A stretch of 64,000 bases of DNA from Amphritea japonica ATCC BAA-1530 (GTDB lineage: Bacteria; Pseudomonadota; Gammaproteobacteria; Pseudomonadales; Balneatricaceae), in assembly GCF_016592435.1 (NCBI RefSeq), contig NZ_AP014545.1, positions 3,294,693 to 3,358,692 of the forward strand. Reading direction: 5' to 3'. The notes under the pieces are model-generated. The model searched no databases. It saw only the letters and a program-made list of their open reading frames with translations, and had not been told where the DNA came from. Position 1 is the stretch's first letter, and every line of letters begins with the position of its first letter. Made by a program: the position numbers and the translations under genes. Of the stretch, positions 17,509-25,512 are shown piece after piece.

Positions 17509-19644
17509 ATGAGTGGACAAGCTGCGACAGGCACACCGGATGCCCTGTTAAAACGGATTATTTCAGAGAAGCGACAACGACTGCGCAAAAATGTGCATAT
17601 CCTGTTTCTGGGTCTGACCGCAGAGGAAGCGGATCCCATTATCACCTTGCTTCGAGGCGCCAGACTTGCCCCCCGGGGTCAGCAGGTTCAGTCAGAAGAA
17701 GAGTTTAACGAAGCCCTGAGCGAACGCGCCTGGGACCTGATCCTCAGCCCTCAGGTAGAAGGGAAGTTCACTGCGAAAGAGGCCAGTCAGGTCCTTCAGC
17801 GGCTTAACAAAGATATCCCTATTATCCAGCTGGTTCCAAAGAATAGCAGCCAAAAGCTATTGCAGGGACTGAAGGCCCGGATGGCGACAGTCATCTCTCT
17901 AGATGAGCAGGAGCTGTTGCTGATTCAAATTCGCAGACAGCTTGAGCATCTGGAAAACCGTCGTCAATTGCGAATTGCAGAAGCCCAACTGGCAGAAGCG
18001 GAAAAGCACTGCCAGCAACTTGCAGCATTGTCAGAGTTACCGATTAGCTACCTATCGTACGACTTTATTTCAGAATATATTAACCCGGCATTCTGTGAAC
18101 TCTTCGGCTTAGAGGAAAACGCGGTCAGCCAGGGAGAACAACTGGATAAGTTTATTGCGATGAAGGATCGCGACCAGCTTAAAACATCGCTGCAAGAAGC
18201 ACTAGAAAACGATCACCCCATTAAAGCCGACCTGACCGGCCGCCGGATAGATGGAACAAATTTCCAGGCGGCGTTCAGCATCCAGCATGCCCGCTATCTG
18301 CACCAGGATTGTCTTCAGGTCATCATCAGTCCTGATAGTCGCCAAAATGATAAAAGTTTTGAAAATTTCGACCCGGCCACCCGCCTCTATGATCGGGATT
18401 ACATGATCAACTCATTAGAGAAGGCCGTTCACAAAGCTCTGCCCGGCGGGGCTGATTGCAGTCTCCTGTATGTGAAATTTGATAACTATAATTCACTGCA
18501 ATCCGAGTTAGGAGCAACCGGTAGCGATATCGTGCTTGCAGATGTTGCCGAACTCTTCCGCAACAAGATCAACAAAGCCCATATCTGTGCACGGTTAGAA
18601 GGCGGCGTATTTGCCGTACTCTTCCACGACCCCAACCCCGAGAAAGCACTGAAGCTGGCAGACCTACTGTGCCAGTCTGTCACCAAACTCAATATCAATG
18701 TAACGGGCACCACCGTACAAACAAGCTGTAGTATCGGTATCTGTACTATTAATGATAATGCCCCTCACTTTATGGAACTTCTCAACCGCGCGCGAATTGC
18801 CGCAGATGAAGTCGGTAGTAAGGGTCACAAAGGCAACGGCGTCAAACTATTCGAACTGGCCGCCGACGATACCGACGACGGAATAGACAATTCAGCCATC
18901 AATACCATCTGTGATGCACTGGATAATGATCAGTTCCGTATTCTATTCCAGCCAATTGTAGGCCTGACCACCGCCAACGGCTTAGGTAACTACGAGGTAT
19001 TTCTTCGTCTAAATAAAAACGATAGTGAAGAAGGCTTGTCCCCTAACGTTTTCCTCACCACTATGGATCATGCGGAAACCAGCATTCGACTCGACAAGTG
19101 GGTCATAGAGCACGCATTCATCCGGATTGCCGAGAAACTCAAAGAGCAGCAGCGCAGTCGGGTATTTATTAATCTGACGGCCCGTTTTTACCAAGACTCT
19201 GATGTACTTAACTGGGTTGCAGATCAACTCAAAGCCTATCGAATTCCTGCTGATCTGATCGTCTTTCAGGTCAGTGAGTCAGATCTTAGTACCAGCCAGG
19301 CTCAAGCAGAAACCTTTAGGGCAGGACTAAAAAAACTCGGCTGTAAATTTTGCATCAAGCATTTCGGCGTTTCTGCTAACCGGGAATTACTGCGTAAAAA
19401 ACTTAGACCAGACCTCGTTAAACTGGACGGTTCCTTTATACAAGACCTGAATACCTCAACGGATACCGACAAAGCCTTTGCGGCCATGATTAAGGAACTG
19501 AAAAAATCAAAAATCATTTCTATCGCCCCTCTGGTTGAAGATACCCGGCTAATGGGACGACTCTGGAAGCTAGGCGTTGATTATATTCAGGGCTACTACC
19601 TGCAACCCCCCGGGAAAGAGATGGACTACGATTTTTTTGATTAG
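17509..19644 (+). CDS. FimX-like protein with degenerate GGDEF and EAL domains
   Basis: A 711-residue cytoplasmic protein. Order: receiver-like domain (about 28-150), short helical linker, PAS domain (about 175-275, ending near the PDSRQND segment), GGDEF domain (about 285-440), EAL domain (about 455-711). The GGDEF signature is replaced by EGGVF (364-368) and EAL by EVF (496-498). The metal-binding DDFG motif is replaced by KHFG, while KLDGSFI and QGYYLQPP remain. It is therefore unlikely to make or cleave c-di-GMP and more likely binds it as an effector. Length, domain order and decay pattern resemble Pseudomonas FimX, which controls type IV pili, but no pilus genes are nearby, so the role is an inference. 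Confidence 0.75.
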   Translation: MSGQAATGTPDALLKRIISEKRQRLRKNVHILFLGLTAEEADPIITLLRGARLAPRGQQVQSEEEFNEALSERAWDLILSPQVEGKFTAKEASQVLQRLNKDIPIIQLVPKNSSQKLLQGLKARMATVISLDEQELLLIQIRRQLEHLENRRQLRIAEAQLAEAEKHCQQLAALSELPISYLSYDFISEYINPAFCELFGLEENAVSQGEQLDKFIAMKDRDQLKTSLQEALENDHPIKADLTGRRIDGTNFQAAFSIQHARYLHQDCLQVIISPDSRQNDKSFENFDPATRLYDRDYMINSLEKAVHKALPGGADCSLLYVKFDNYNSLQSELGATGSDIVLADVAELFRNKINKAHICARLEGGVFAVLFHDPNPEKALKLADLLCQSVTKLNINVTGTTVQTSCSIGICTINDNAPHFMELLNRARIAADEVGSKGHKGNGVKLFELAADDTDDGIDNSAINTICDALDNDQFRILFQPIVGLTTANGLGNYEVFLRLNKNDSEEGLSPNVFLTTMDHAETSIRLDKWVIEHAFIRIAEKLKEQQRSRVFINLTARFYQDSDVLNWVADQLKAYRIPADLIVFQVSESDLSTSQAQAETFRAGLKKLGCKFCIKHFGVSANRELLRKKLRPDLVKLDGSFIQDLNTSTDTDKAFAAMIKELKKSKIISIAPLVEDTRLMGRLWKLGVDYIQGYYLQPPGKEMDYDFFD

Positions 19645-19788
19645 AAATTAAATGCAGTGGCTAGATCGCCGCTTCGCGGCTGGCTAGTGATTAGAACGTC
19701 GCTACGCGACTTGCTCGAAAAAGCATAAAGAGCGAGGCTCTATAGTTAGTTTTTATGGGCATCAGAAATCAGGTGGAGTATGCCTGCT

Positions 19789-19810
19789 TTGTGCCAAAAG
19801 CGGACATTAG
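19789..19810 (+). repeat. TGTCCGC element A (right end only)
   Basis: TGCCAAAAGCGGACATTAG matches the right terminus of the complete elements at 20726, 21396 and 22849. No left end is found, so this is a remnant. It is translated in a longer reading of the following gene, which argues against that longer start. Confidence 0.7.
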
Positions 19811-19877
19811 CTTGCTTCTGTTAAGAGGCTACTTACTGCTAAAATGTTCGTCGCAATATGGCTCCAAACGACTCTAC

Positions 19878-20705
19878 ATGGAATGTAATACAAATGCGCA
19901 CGATAGCTTACACAAATATCACATCATTTCTTGCCTTATTTTTTTTGTTTGCTGGTCTCACGCAGACGGCACCATCAAAGGTGTCGATTTCTATGGTACA
20001 TGGGCGACAACATCTTCCATAGCCACACCTAAGAGGCAGATCTTTAATATTTCGCCTAAGGGTGGGAGTTGGATTCGTATAGATGATCAAGGAAACGAAG
20101 ATACAATTGCCCTCAAAGAATCAGATATTTTGATTAATGATGATCTTCTCATAGTTGATTACACAGATCAGAAATCAGGATGGAGAGCTAAGCATGTTCT
20201 AGGTGGATGGAACAGAGGAAAATACAAGGCAATATTTGGCACTGTCTTTATGTATAGTGGCAACGAACTTGATCTTTTTAACGGATTGCCTATTTCATTC
20301 AGAAACGGCACTGAACATTTACCACCCCAAGAAGTATGGGCTTTCTTTTCTAACCCTGGAATTTTAAAGAGTGAACCTGGGTCAATAGCAACGTTGGCAC
20401 AAGCCTTAGAGGCTATTGCAGGAGTTGAAATCTCGGAAACGGAAACAACCAAAGATTTTCTGTTTAGTAAATTTAGAGCCGTAATTAGTTTTTCCAAAGA
20501 AGGAAATAAAATACACCCTTCAGTAGTAGGGCTTTGGCCATCAAGAAGAAATCCAGCTGAAATTGAGTTTGCAGGTAGGTTTGAAAATGATCGGGGCGCT
20601 TTTCAAGATTATTATATGGAATTTCAAGAAGATGCGAACCGTATAAAAGCGGAAACAGCGCAACAGCTTATGGAGCATATTGAGAACCTATCATCTGAAA
20701 AGTGA
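19878..20705 (+). CDS. Hypothetical secreted protein
   Basis: I do not recognise this 275-residue protein. The chosen start (MECNTNAHD) is followed by a hydrophobic segment (IISCLIFFVCWSHADG) that looks like a signal peptide ending near residue 31. The mature part begins GVDFYGTWATTSS and is mostly beta-type with no known motif. A longer frame from 19755 would translate repeat element A. A hairpin CCTATCA/TGATAGG overlaps the stop and may act as terminator. No homologous neighbour gives a role. Confidence 0.55.
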   Translation: MECNTNAHDSLHKYHIISCLIFFVCWSHADGTIKGVDFYGTWATTSSIATPKRQIFNISPKGGSWIRIDDQGNEDTIALKESDILINDDLLIVDYTDQKSGWRAKHVLGGWNRGKYKAIFGTVFMYSGNELDLFNGLPISFRNGTEHLPPQEVWAFFSNPGILKSEPGSIATLAQALEAIAGVEISETETTKDFLFSKFRAVISFSKEGNKIHPSVVGLWPSRRNPAEIEFAGRFENDRGAFQDYYMEFQEDANRIKAETAQQLMEHIENLSSEK

Positions 20706-20725
20706 TAGGTGTCTTTATGGAATTC

Positions 20726-20803
20726 ATGTCCGCTTTGGGTCGATAGGCGACCTGTAGTCGTTCTCAAAGTGTTCTGAGGTCAGCTACGTGCCAGAAGCGG
20801 ACA
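20726..20803 (+). repeat. TGTCCGC element B (complete)
   Basis: About 79 bases bounded by inverted ends ATGTCCGCTTTGG and CCAGAAGCGGACA. The inside matches element D (22849) almost base for base; I count two differences, both near the right end. Not preceded by an attC-like core. Confidence 0.85.
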
Positions 20804-20968
20804 CTTATATTCCTTCCGCTGCGAATAAGGACTAACAGTAACCATTTTCCTCAGTTTGTCCTCATCAAGGATTAGCATACGTTATGTGATATAAAATACG
20901 TCAAGAGTAATACATAACCTTATAAGCAGGTTTCAAAATCCAAAATTGATTGAGTTAAGGAGTATTCA

Positions 20969-21331
20969 TTGCTGAAATTTGATGAGAACCATCATGAACA
21001 TATGTATACAATTTCTTTGGCATTCACTCTTATTTTGGGAATAACTGCCATTGCAGGGTGTTTTTTTGCCGTTCGTTTAGACGGTATTATATTTGGCGTT
21101 ATTACTGTGCTTTTAGCAATAAGCTCAGGAGGAGTGCAGGAAATTGTATTCAATAAAATAATGCGTAAAGCCAATTACCTATGTGTCATTATAGGAGGAT
21201 CTGCAATAACTCTAGGTCTACTCTTTGAAGTTGAGGGGTTATTCTTTCTGTCAGCCCTCGTGCTCATCGCATGGCTTATATTATGTATTGCAAAGTTTGA
21301 TGAAATTATAAATATTAAAACTATCAATTAG
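20969..21331 (+). CDS. Small integral membrane protein, hypothetical
   Basis: A 120-residue protein starting at TTG, seven bases after a good AAGGAG ribosome site. About four hydrophobic segments are visible (residues about 13-32, 36-52, 63-80, 85-105), with short polar loops. No family is recognised. An attC-like site begins about 5 bases after the stop, so it may be a cassette gene. Confidence 0.6.
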   Translation: MLKFDENHHEHMYTISLAFTLILGITAIAGCFFAVRLDGIIFGVITVLLAISSGGVQEIVFNKIMRKANYLCVIIGGSAITLGLLFEVEGLFFLSALVLIAWLILCIAKFDEIINIKTIN

Positions 21332-21335
21332 TAAT

Positions 21336-21401
21336 TTCTAACTCACATTGCAAAGACAGGCAGTTGATACGTAATACACGTAGCTGCTTTAAGAGTTAAT
21401 G
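21336..21401 (+). repeat. attC-like site 1
   Basis: TCTAACTC (left core) and GAGTTAATG (right core) are inverted, and inner GCAG/CTGC pairs plus AAA/TTT give an imperfect stem with extra unpaired bases on one side, as attC sites have. It directly follows the stop of the membrane-protein gene, and element C starts at its right core. Confidence 0.45.
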
Positions 21402-21488
21402 TCCGCTTTGGGTCGGTAAGCAACCTAACAGCCCTGAGCCGAGCGAGGCAATTAGTTTAGGTCTGCTCCGTGCCAAAAGCGGACGTTA
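21396..21488 (+). repeat. TGTCCGC element C (complete)
   Basis: Bounded by TTAATGTCCGCTTTGG and CCAAAAGCGGACGTTAA, an inverted pair of 16-17 bases. The inside differs from B and D. Its right end runs into the 3' end of the minus-strand gene at 21486. Confidence 0.85.
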
Positions 21489-21803
21489 ATAAAAGCTACT
21501 CCGTTGGCGGGGAAGCGCTTTTCGTAAGGCTTCAAGAGTCTTGCTCCACCCTATATGCTCTTTCCATAAACATCCATCGATCCAAACGTTGTAGCAATCA
21601 ATACGGTTACTGCGATATAGTTCAATTCGATGGGTAACTGGAGTACCCGTATCGTAGTCTGTAATTTTGATTAACCTGCGCAGCTCAGGTAACTCAGGCG
21701 GATATTCAGGATGAATACCATTGATCCTTTTTTCCTCTCTGGCAGCCCTTGCCTTTGCATATTTAGTCACATATTCCTGATACTTACGGCTTCTGCGATA
21801 CAT
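21486..21803 (-). CDS. Small hypothetical protein, basic N-terminus
   Basis: A 105-residue protein with a very basic N-terminus (MYRRSRKYQEYVTKYAKARA) and Tyr/Trp-rich C-terminal part (NVWIDGCLWKEHIGWSKTLE). No family recognised. It is the only intact minus-strand gene of the accessory region. The last bases overlap element C, and a decayed copy of its middle part lies at 22934-23067, next to element D in the same way. Confidence 0.6.
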   Translation of the reverse strand: MYRRSRKYQEYVTKYAKARAAREEKRINGIHPEYPPELPELRRLIKITDYDTGTPVTHRIELYRSNRIDCYNVWIDGCLWKEHIGWSKTLEALRKALPRQRSSFY

Positions 21804-21917
21804 CTTTTACCCGTCCCTAGATATAAATGTACCTTACAAGGTAGCAAAGCTTGCAAGCTCTGCAAGCTTGTATGGGCTCAATAATAAATTGTTATAGCAA
21901 TTAATAAGGAAGTCGAT

Positions 21918-22340
21918 ATGAAATTCTGCCGTATAGTCTTTTCTATATGTTTCATCACATTACTAACTGGATGCATGGGAGGAGCAAATACAAAAGGGAT
22001 TACTGCTACCTTCATTAATGAAGGAGGAATTTGGTATCAAGAAGTTACGACAGATTCTCATAATTTCGAGATACATATGTATGAGAATAAAGTAGGTTCA
22101 CTGGACGTATTTGGCATTAATACAACAACTCCAGATGAGCGAGAATGGGTAGCAAGAGATGCTTTTAGCTTTATACCAGAGTGGAACAAGACAAAGGAAT
22201 ATCCAACTTGCCAGTCGCCGATAAAAGTCCTCGGTGAGAAAAGCTATCAAGTTACCAATCATCCTAAGAAATGGCTAAATACAACATGGTGGGTTTTATA
22301 TGTGCAATGCGACAAGGTTAATCCTCACTATATTAGATAA
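21918..22340 (+). CDS. Hypothetical lipoprotein
   Basis: A 140-residue protein with a lipoprotein signal ending LLTGC (Cys19). A ribosome site TAAGGA precedes the ATG. The rest is soluble, with two Cys residues that might pair (PTCQSP and VQCDKV). No family recognised. The best attC site of the region begins at its stop codon, the arrangement expected of a gene cassette. Confidence 0.65.
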   Translation: MKFCRIVFSICFITLLTGCMGGANTKGITATFINEGGIWYQEVTTDSHNFEIHMYENKVGSLDVFGINTTTPDEREWVARDAFSFIPEWNKTKEYPTCQSPIKVLGEKSYQVTNHPKKWLNTTWWVLYVQCDKVNPHYIR

Positions 22341-22402
22341 GCTATAACAAATGCAGGCAGCGGGACATGCTAAAGCATGCCTCTGCTGCAAGGCGTTAGA
22401 AA
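22341..22402 (+). repeat. attC site 2 (best match)
   Basis: Left core CTATAAC (342-348 of the 22-kb block) and right core GTTAGAA are separated by an imperfect hairpin: GCAG/CTGC, an extrahelical A365, and an apical ATGC-TAAA-GCAT. The order RYYYAAC...GTTRRR, about 62 bases and directly behind a stop codon, is what integron attC sites look like. Confidence 0.65.
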
Positions 22403-22417
22403 TCAAATGGAGTAAAT

Positions 22418-22837
22418 GTGGAGAAGCTTGAAAAAACCCCAAAATTAATATGGGTGCTCGCTAGTATTACAATATTCATATCTGCTATTGGTATGCTATT
22501 TTTAGCTTTATACATAGAAATCGGCGCAGTACCGCACCCTTGGATATTTGGAATTAATGCAACTCTCAGCATTGTATTATCAGTTGGAATCATTCTTCGT
22601 AATGCATTGGCGGTTTATCTTTATGCGCTATTGAAAGTGTCTATGATTATTCCACTAATCGTTGCATCAGAATGGTTTATCGGTATTCCGTTTACATATA
22701 GTAAACTTGCATCTAGCGCTTTGTTGCCCATCTTACTTTTGGCAAGCAGTTTTTATTACATTAGTGGGTTCACTTCTTGGCCCATTTCTAACAAGCGCCT
22801 CCAAGATGAGCTACGCAAAAAACGCGCCGACACTTGA
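22418..22837 (+). CDS. Hypothetical membrane protein
   Basis: A 139-residue protein starting at GTG with GGAG six bases upstream. Four hydrophobic segments are visible (about 12-32, 41-60, 65-85, 98-115), ending in a charged tail (LQDELRKKRADT). Not assigned to a family. It begins 15 bases after attC site 2, and a very short AACGCGCC...GGCGAGCGTTA inverted repeat, perhaps a truncated attC, overlaps its end before element D. Confidence 0.6.
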   Translation: MEKLEKTPKLIWVLASITIFISAIGMLFLALYIEIGAVPHPWIFGINATLSIVLSVGIILRNALAVYLYALLKVSMIIPLIVASEWFIGIPFTYSKLASSALLPILLLASSFYYISGFTSWPISNKRLQDELRKKRADT

Positions 22838-22848
22838 GGCGAGCGTTA

Positions 22849-22927
22849 ATGTCCGCTTTGGGTCGATAGGCGACCTGTAGTCGTTCTCAAAGTGTTCTGA
22901 GGTCAGCTACGTGCCAAAAGCGGACAT
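22849..22927 (+). repeat. TGTCCGC element D (complete)
   Basis: 79 bases, ends ATGTCCGCTTTGG and CCAAAAGCGGACAT, inner part equal to element B. It is preceded by GCGTTA, like elements C and E (GTTA directly before or overlapping the left end). Confidence 0.88.
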
Positions 22928-22933
22928 GGTGGT

Positions 22934-23067
22934 AATCAATGTGGTTACTACGCTATATTGCAATTCGATGGGTAATAGGAGTACCCGTATCGTAGTCTGT
23001 AATTTCGATTAACCGTGCCGAGCACGGGTAGTTCAGACGGATATTCAGGATGAATACCATTAATCCT
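22934..23067 (-). pseudogene. Decayed fragment of the 21486-21803 gene
   Basis: About 134 bases align with 21594-21728 with scattered substitutions and small indels (for example AATTCGATGGGTAA and GTACCCGTATCGTAGTCTGT shared). Both the coding start and the last third of the gene are missing. As for the intact gene, a TGTCCGC element lies immediately to its left. Confidence 0.8.
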
Positions 23068-23075
23068 CACAAGGC

Positions 23076-23140
23076 CATTAAAAAACGCCCTGAGGGCTGA
23101 CCGCCGCTTGCGCTCCACTCTTTATGGCGGGCGTTATAGG
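23076..23140 (+). repeat. attC-like site 3 (VCR-like)
   Basis: Ends with GGCGGGCGTTATAGG, resembling the 3' end of Vibrio VCR-type attC sites, and begins with AAAAAACGCCCTGAGGG, resembling their 5' part. AACGC pairs with GCGTT and CCGCC with GGCGG, leaving a large one-sided bulge. It lies upstream of the gene at 23250. Confidence 0.45.
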
Positions 23141-23249
23141 ACTACGGTTAGTATCATCTATCGGCCTTTTAATAGCGAAGAGAAATATTGAAGGAACAAG
23201 GATATAGAGGTTTTACTAATAATTGGTGGCGAGAGGAAAGAAAGTAACA

Positions 23250-23660
23250 ATGGCATTCATTATGTTCAACTATAAAAATAAACGGTTAACTTCTTCAGGT
23301 GAAATAAACCATTACGAATCTTCTCTTAAATTGGATTACGATGTTTATAGTCCTAAATGGGGAAGATATTATAAGATTTATGACAGTTGTGAGTTAATTG
23401 CAGAAGTTACTGGTAATAATATTAAAATTAGTGGGAAGAGCTTGGCAGCCCAGAACTATCCTACAGAATGGATTTTATCGTCTGAGCCACTAAATATATT
23501 AAGATTTAATAGTAATGGTGAATATGTAATTGAAGATGAAGTGGTCGCAACGATATCTGGAAGTGGAGGCATTATTAATTGGCTAATTGATATGTTTCAG
23601 AAAAAAATTATTTTCCGTATGAACCGTATTGCAAAATTGTCTTTGATGAATCTAAGCTAG
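23250..23660 (+). CDS. Hypothetical protein
   Basis: A 136-residue protein of unknown function. The first 90 residues are beta-rich (FNYKNKRLTSSGEINHYESS, then KIYDSCELIAEVTGNNIKIS), with a mildly hydrophobic segment (GIINWLIDMF) near the C-terminus. The ATG at 23250 is preferred over a GTG at 23223 because GAGGAAAG stands upstream of it only. It is AT-rich compared with flanking core genes. Confidence 0.5.
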   Translation: MAFIMFNYKNKRLTSSGEINHYESSLKLDYDVYSPKWGRYYKIYDSCELIAEVTGNNIKISGKSLAAQNYPTEWILSSEPLNILRFNSNGEYVIEDEVVATISGSGGIINWLIDMFQKKIIFRMNRIAKLSLMNLS

Positions 23661-23835
23661 AGCCTTTTGTTGCTTTATGTTTATTATTTAAGAGTGTTGA
23701 GCACAGCACCTCTAGTTAGCAATATTAGGATCGTTGGAAAATCAATGGGGCACAATGAACCTCCCTGGTTAAACGTAGACTTTTAATGAGCAATCTCAAG
23801 GTGCCAGAATTTTTAAGTTCGAGTAGTCATGTTGC

Positions 23836-23903
23836 CCTATCAAGTGGGTCAACTGGACAGCAAAAAGCTTCGCTCCGGCTGCCCAGTTACTCAAGCGTTA
23901 ATG
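23836..23903 (+). repeat. attC-like site 4
   Basis: The inner stem AACTGGaCAGC/GCTGcCCAGTT and the right end ACTCAAGCGTTAATG are typical of attC sites. The left core CCTATCAAG differs from the expected TAACAAG at one base. Element E begins at its right core. No gene ends directly before it; the 23250 gene ends 175 bases upstream. Confidence 0.5.
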
Positions 23904-23944
23904 TCCGCTTTGGGTCGAAAGCAGGCTTTATTGAAAAGCGGACA
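23901..23944 (+). repeat. TGTCCGC element E (short form)
   Basis: Left end ATGTCCGCTTTGGGTCG and right end AAAAGCGGACA with only about 16 bases between. If read as codons it gives MSALGRK, the start of a spurious peptide that such repeats produce in many genomes. Confidence 0.75.
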
Positions 23945-24026
23945 GGTTGGGTTTTATGCTCTTATCTCGCAAGTAAAACGCAGTTTTACGTCTAGCGAGT
24001 TGCGTAGCAACGATCTAGCTACTGAG

Positions 24027-24055
24027 TCCTATCCGCTTTGGGTCGGAAGCGGACT
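24027..24055 (+). repeat. TGTCCGC element F (minimal form)
   Basis: TCCTATCCGCTTTGGGTCGG followed by AAGCGGACT: essentially the two ends joined back to back, forming a short hairpin. Confidence 0.65.
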
Positions 24056-24149
24056 TTTTCGCCCAACATGTAAGAGGTGCCTGATTTCCACTGTTTAGCA
24101 AATATTAGAGCTCTGCAGTTTGTTCAGCCTTTCATCAAAACAGCTCCAA

Positions 24150-24183
24150 AAACAAAAAACCTGCCAACTGGCAGGTTTTTTTT
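24150..24183. terminator. Bidirectional terminator between accessory region and serB
   Basis: Stem ACCTGCC/GGCAGGT with loop AACT, flanked by an A-run on the left and a T-run on the right, so it can stop transcripts from both strands. It lies 60 bases past the end of serB and closes the accessory region. Confidence 0.88.
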
Positions 24184-24242
24184 AAGCTCTTGATTGTTCT
24201 AGCGACGAACAACTAGCAAGCGGCGCAGCCGCGTCTTTGCTC

Positions 24243-25457
24243 TTAAAGAGTGTCCCTATCGCGAAAACCGATCAGGTAAAGTATTCCATCCAGCCCCAGG
24301 GTTGAGATCGCTTGTTTAGCGCTGCGACGCACCAGTGGCTTCGCCCTGAAAGCGATCCCCAGTCCTGCGATTGAAAGCATCGGCAAGTCATTGGCACCAT
24401 CACCTACGGCAATTGTCTGCTCCAGACGAATCCCCTCTTTCTCGGCAATTTTACGCAGTAGTTCAGCCTTACGCTTACCATCGACAACGGTGCCGGTAAC
24501 ATTACCTGTTACCTTGCCATCGGCGATCTCAAGCTCATTCGCATAAACGTAATCAAAGCCCATTTTTCGTTGCAGGAAGTTAGCAAAGTAGTTGAACCCA
24601 CCAGAAAGTATGGCGGTTTTAAAGCCCAGTGCATGCAGGTTAGAAACTAACTCTTCAACACCTTCAGTTAACGGCAAGCGGTTGGCAACGCTTTCCAACA
24701 CCGACTCATCCAGACCTTTGAGCAGGGCCATACGGCGTTTAAAGCTTTCGGTAAAATCGATCTCTCCACGCATTGCTGATTCGGTAATCTCAATCACCTG
24801 CTCACCAACACCTGCTTCTTTGGCAAGCTCATCAATCACTTCCGCTTCAATAAGGGTAGAGTCCATATCGAACACCACCAGGCGACGATTACGACGATAA
24901 ATATCGTCTTTCTGGAATGCAATATCCACATCCAGGTCACTGGCGATACGCAGAAATTCTTCGCGTAGCTGGGCTGTATCAGCTGGAGCACCCCGTACAG
25001 AAAACTCAACACAGGCTTTCGTATTCGGCTGCTGAGTTGAACCTACTGAAACCCGGCCTGACAAACGACTGATATTGTCGATATTGAGGCCATGATCAGC
25101 TGCGGTCTGAGCCACTTTACCGATATGTTCTGCAGTCACTTTCCTCGCCAGTAGAGTAATAATATGACGAGACTTACCTTGTGCACCTACCCAGCTTTCA
25201 TATTCACTGGGAGTCACCGGTTCAAAACGGATATTCATATCCATCTCATGCGCTTTGAATAAAACATCCCGTAGCAAACTGGACGCTTCTGCTTCCTCAG
25301 GCACACCGATAAGAATACCCAGAGATAGCGTATTATGAATAACCGCCTGACCGATATCGAGAATGTCGATATCGAATTGCGCCAGAGTACTGGTAATTGA
25401 GGAGGAAACCCCCGGTTTATCCTGACCGGAGATGTTAAGCAAGATAATCTCTTTCAT
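24243..25457 (-). CDS. serB: Phosphoserine phosphatase
   Basis: A 404-residue HAD-superfamily enzyme for the last step of serine synthesis. Two ACT-like regulatory regions fill the first 190 residues (ILLNISGQDKPGVSSSIT; HIITLLARKVTAEHIGKVAQ). The HAD motifs follow: VFDMDSTLIEAEVIDELA near residue 196, SGGFNYF (motif II), and VGDGANDLPML (motif IV). This long, two-ACT form is common in marine gammaproteobacteria. It starts 55 bases after the last gene of the secretion cluster, without a terminator in between, so read-through from that operon is possible. Confidence 0.93.
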   Translation of the reverse strand: MKEIILLNISGQDKPGVSSSITSTLAQFDIDILDIGQAVIHNTLSLGILIGVPEEAEASSLLRDVLFKAHEMDMNIRFEPVTPSEYESWVGAQGKSRHIITLLARKVTAEHIGKVAQTAADHGLNIDNISRLSGRVSVGSTQQPNTKACVEFSVRGAPADTAQLREEFLRIASDLDVDIAFQKDDIYRRNRRLVVFDMDSTLIEAEVIDELAKEAGVGEQVIEITESAMRGEIDFTESFKRRMALLKGLDESVLESVANRLPLTEGVEELVSNLHALGFKTAILSGGFNYFANFLQRKMGFDYVYANELEIADGKVTGNVTGTVVDGKRKAELLRKIAEKEGIRLEQTIAVGDGANDLPMLSIAGLGIAFRAKPLVRRSAKQAISTLGLDGILYLIGFRDRDTL

Positions 25458-25512
25458 GACCTATTCGCAATACGTTCTGAAGATGGCCGAATTATACCAC
25501 CGCAATAATTTA

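Larger units (their letters stand above)
19645..24150. other. Accessory region: integron-cassette-like cluster without integrase
   Basis: A 4.5-kb AT-richer stretch between core genes. It holds small orphan genes (two membrane proteins, one lipoprotein, others), four attC-like sites, six copies or remnants of a palindromic element with TGTCCGCTTTGGG ends, and a decayed duplicate of one gene. Three element copies begin exactly at GTTA|ATGTCC, where an attC right core would end. No integrase, transposase or attI was seen. The best reading is a decayed array of mobile cassettes (a cluster of attC sites lacking integrase). Confidence 0.5.

Noticed and set aside
22820-22851. A further attC site at the end of the 22418 gene
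   Set aside because: The inverted repeat AACGCGCC/GGCGAGCGTT is too short and lacks inner boxes; at best a truncated remnant.
23786-24098. Two overlapping short frames in the accessory region
   Set aside because: Their peptides come from the attC-like site and elements E/F (MSALGRK-type translations of the repeat), so they are most likely not genes.
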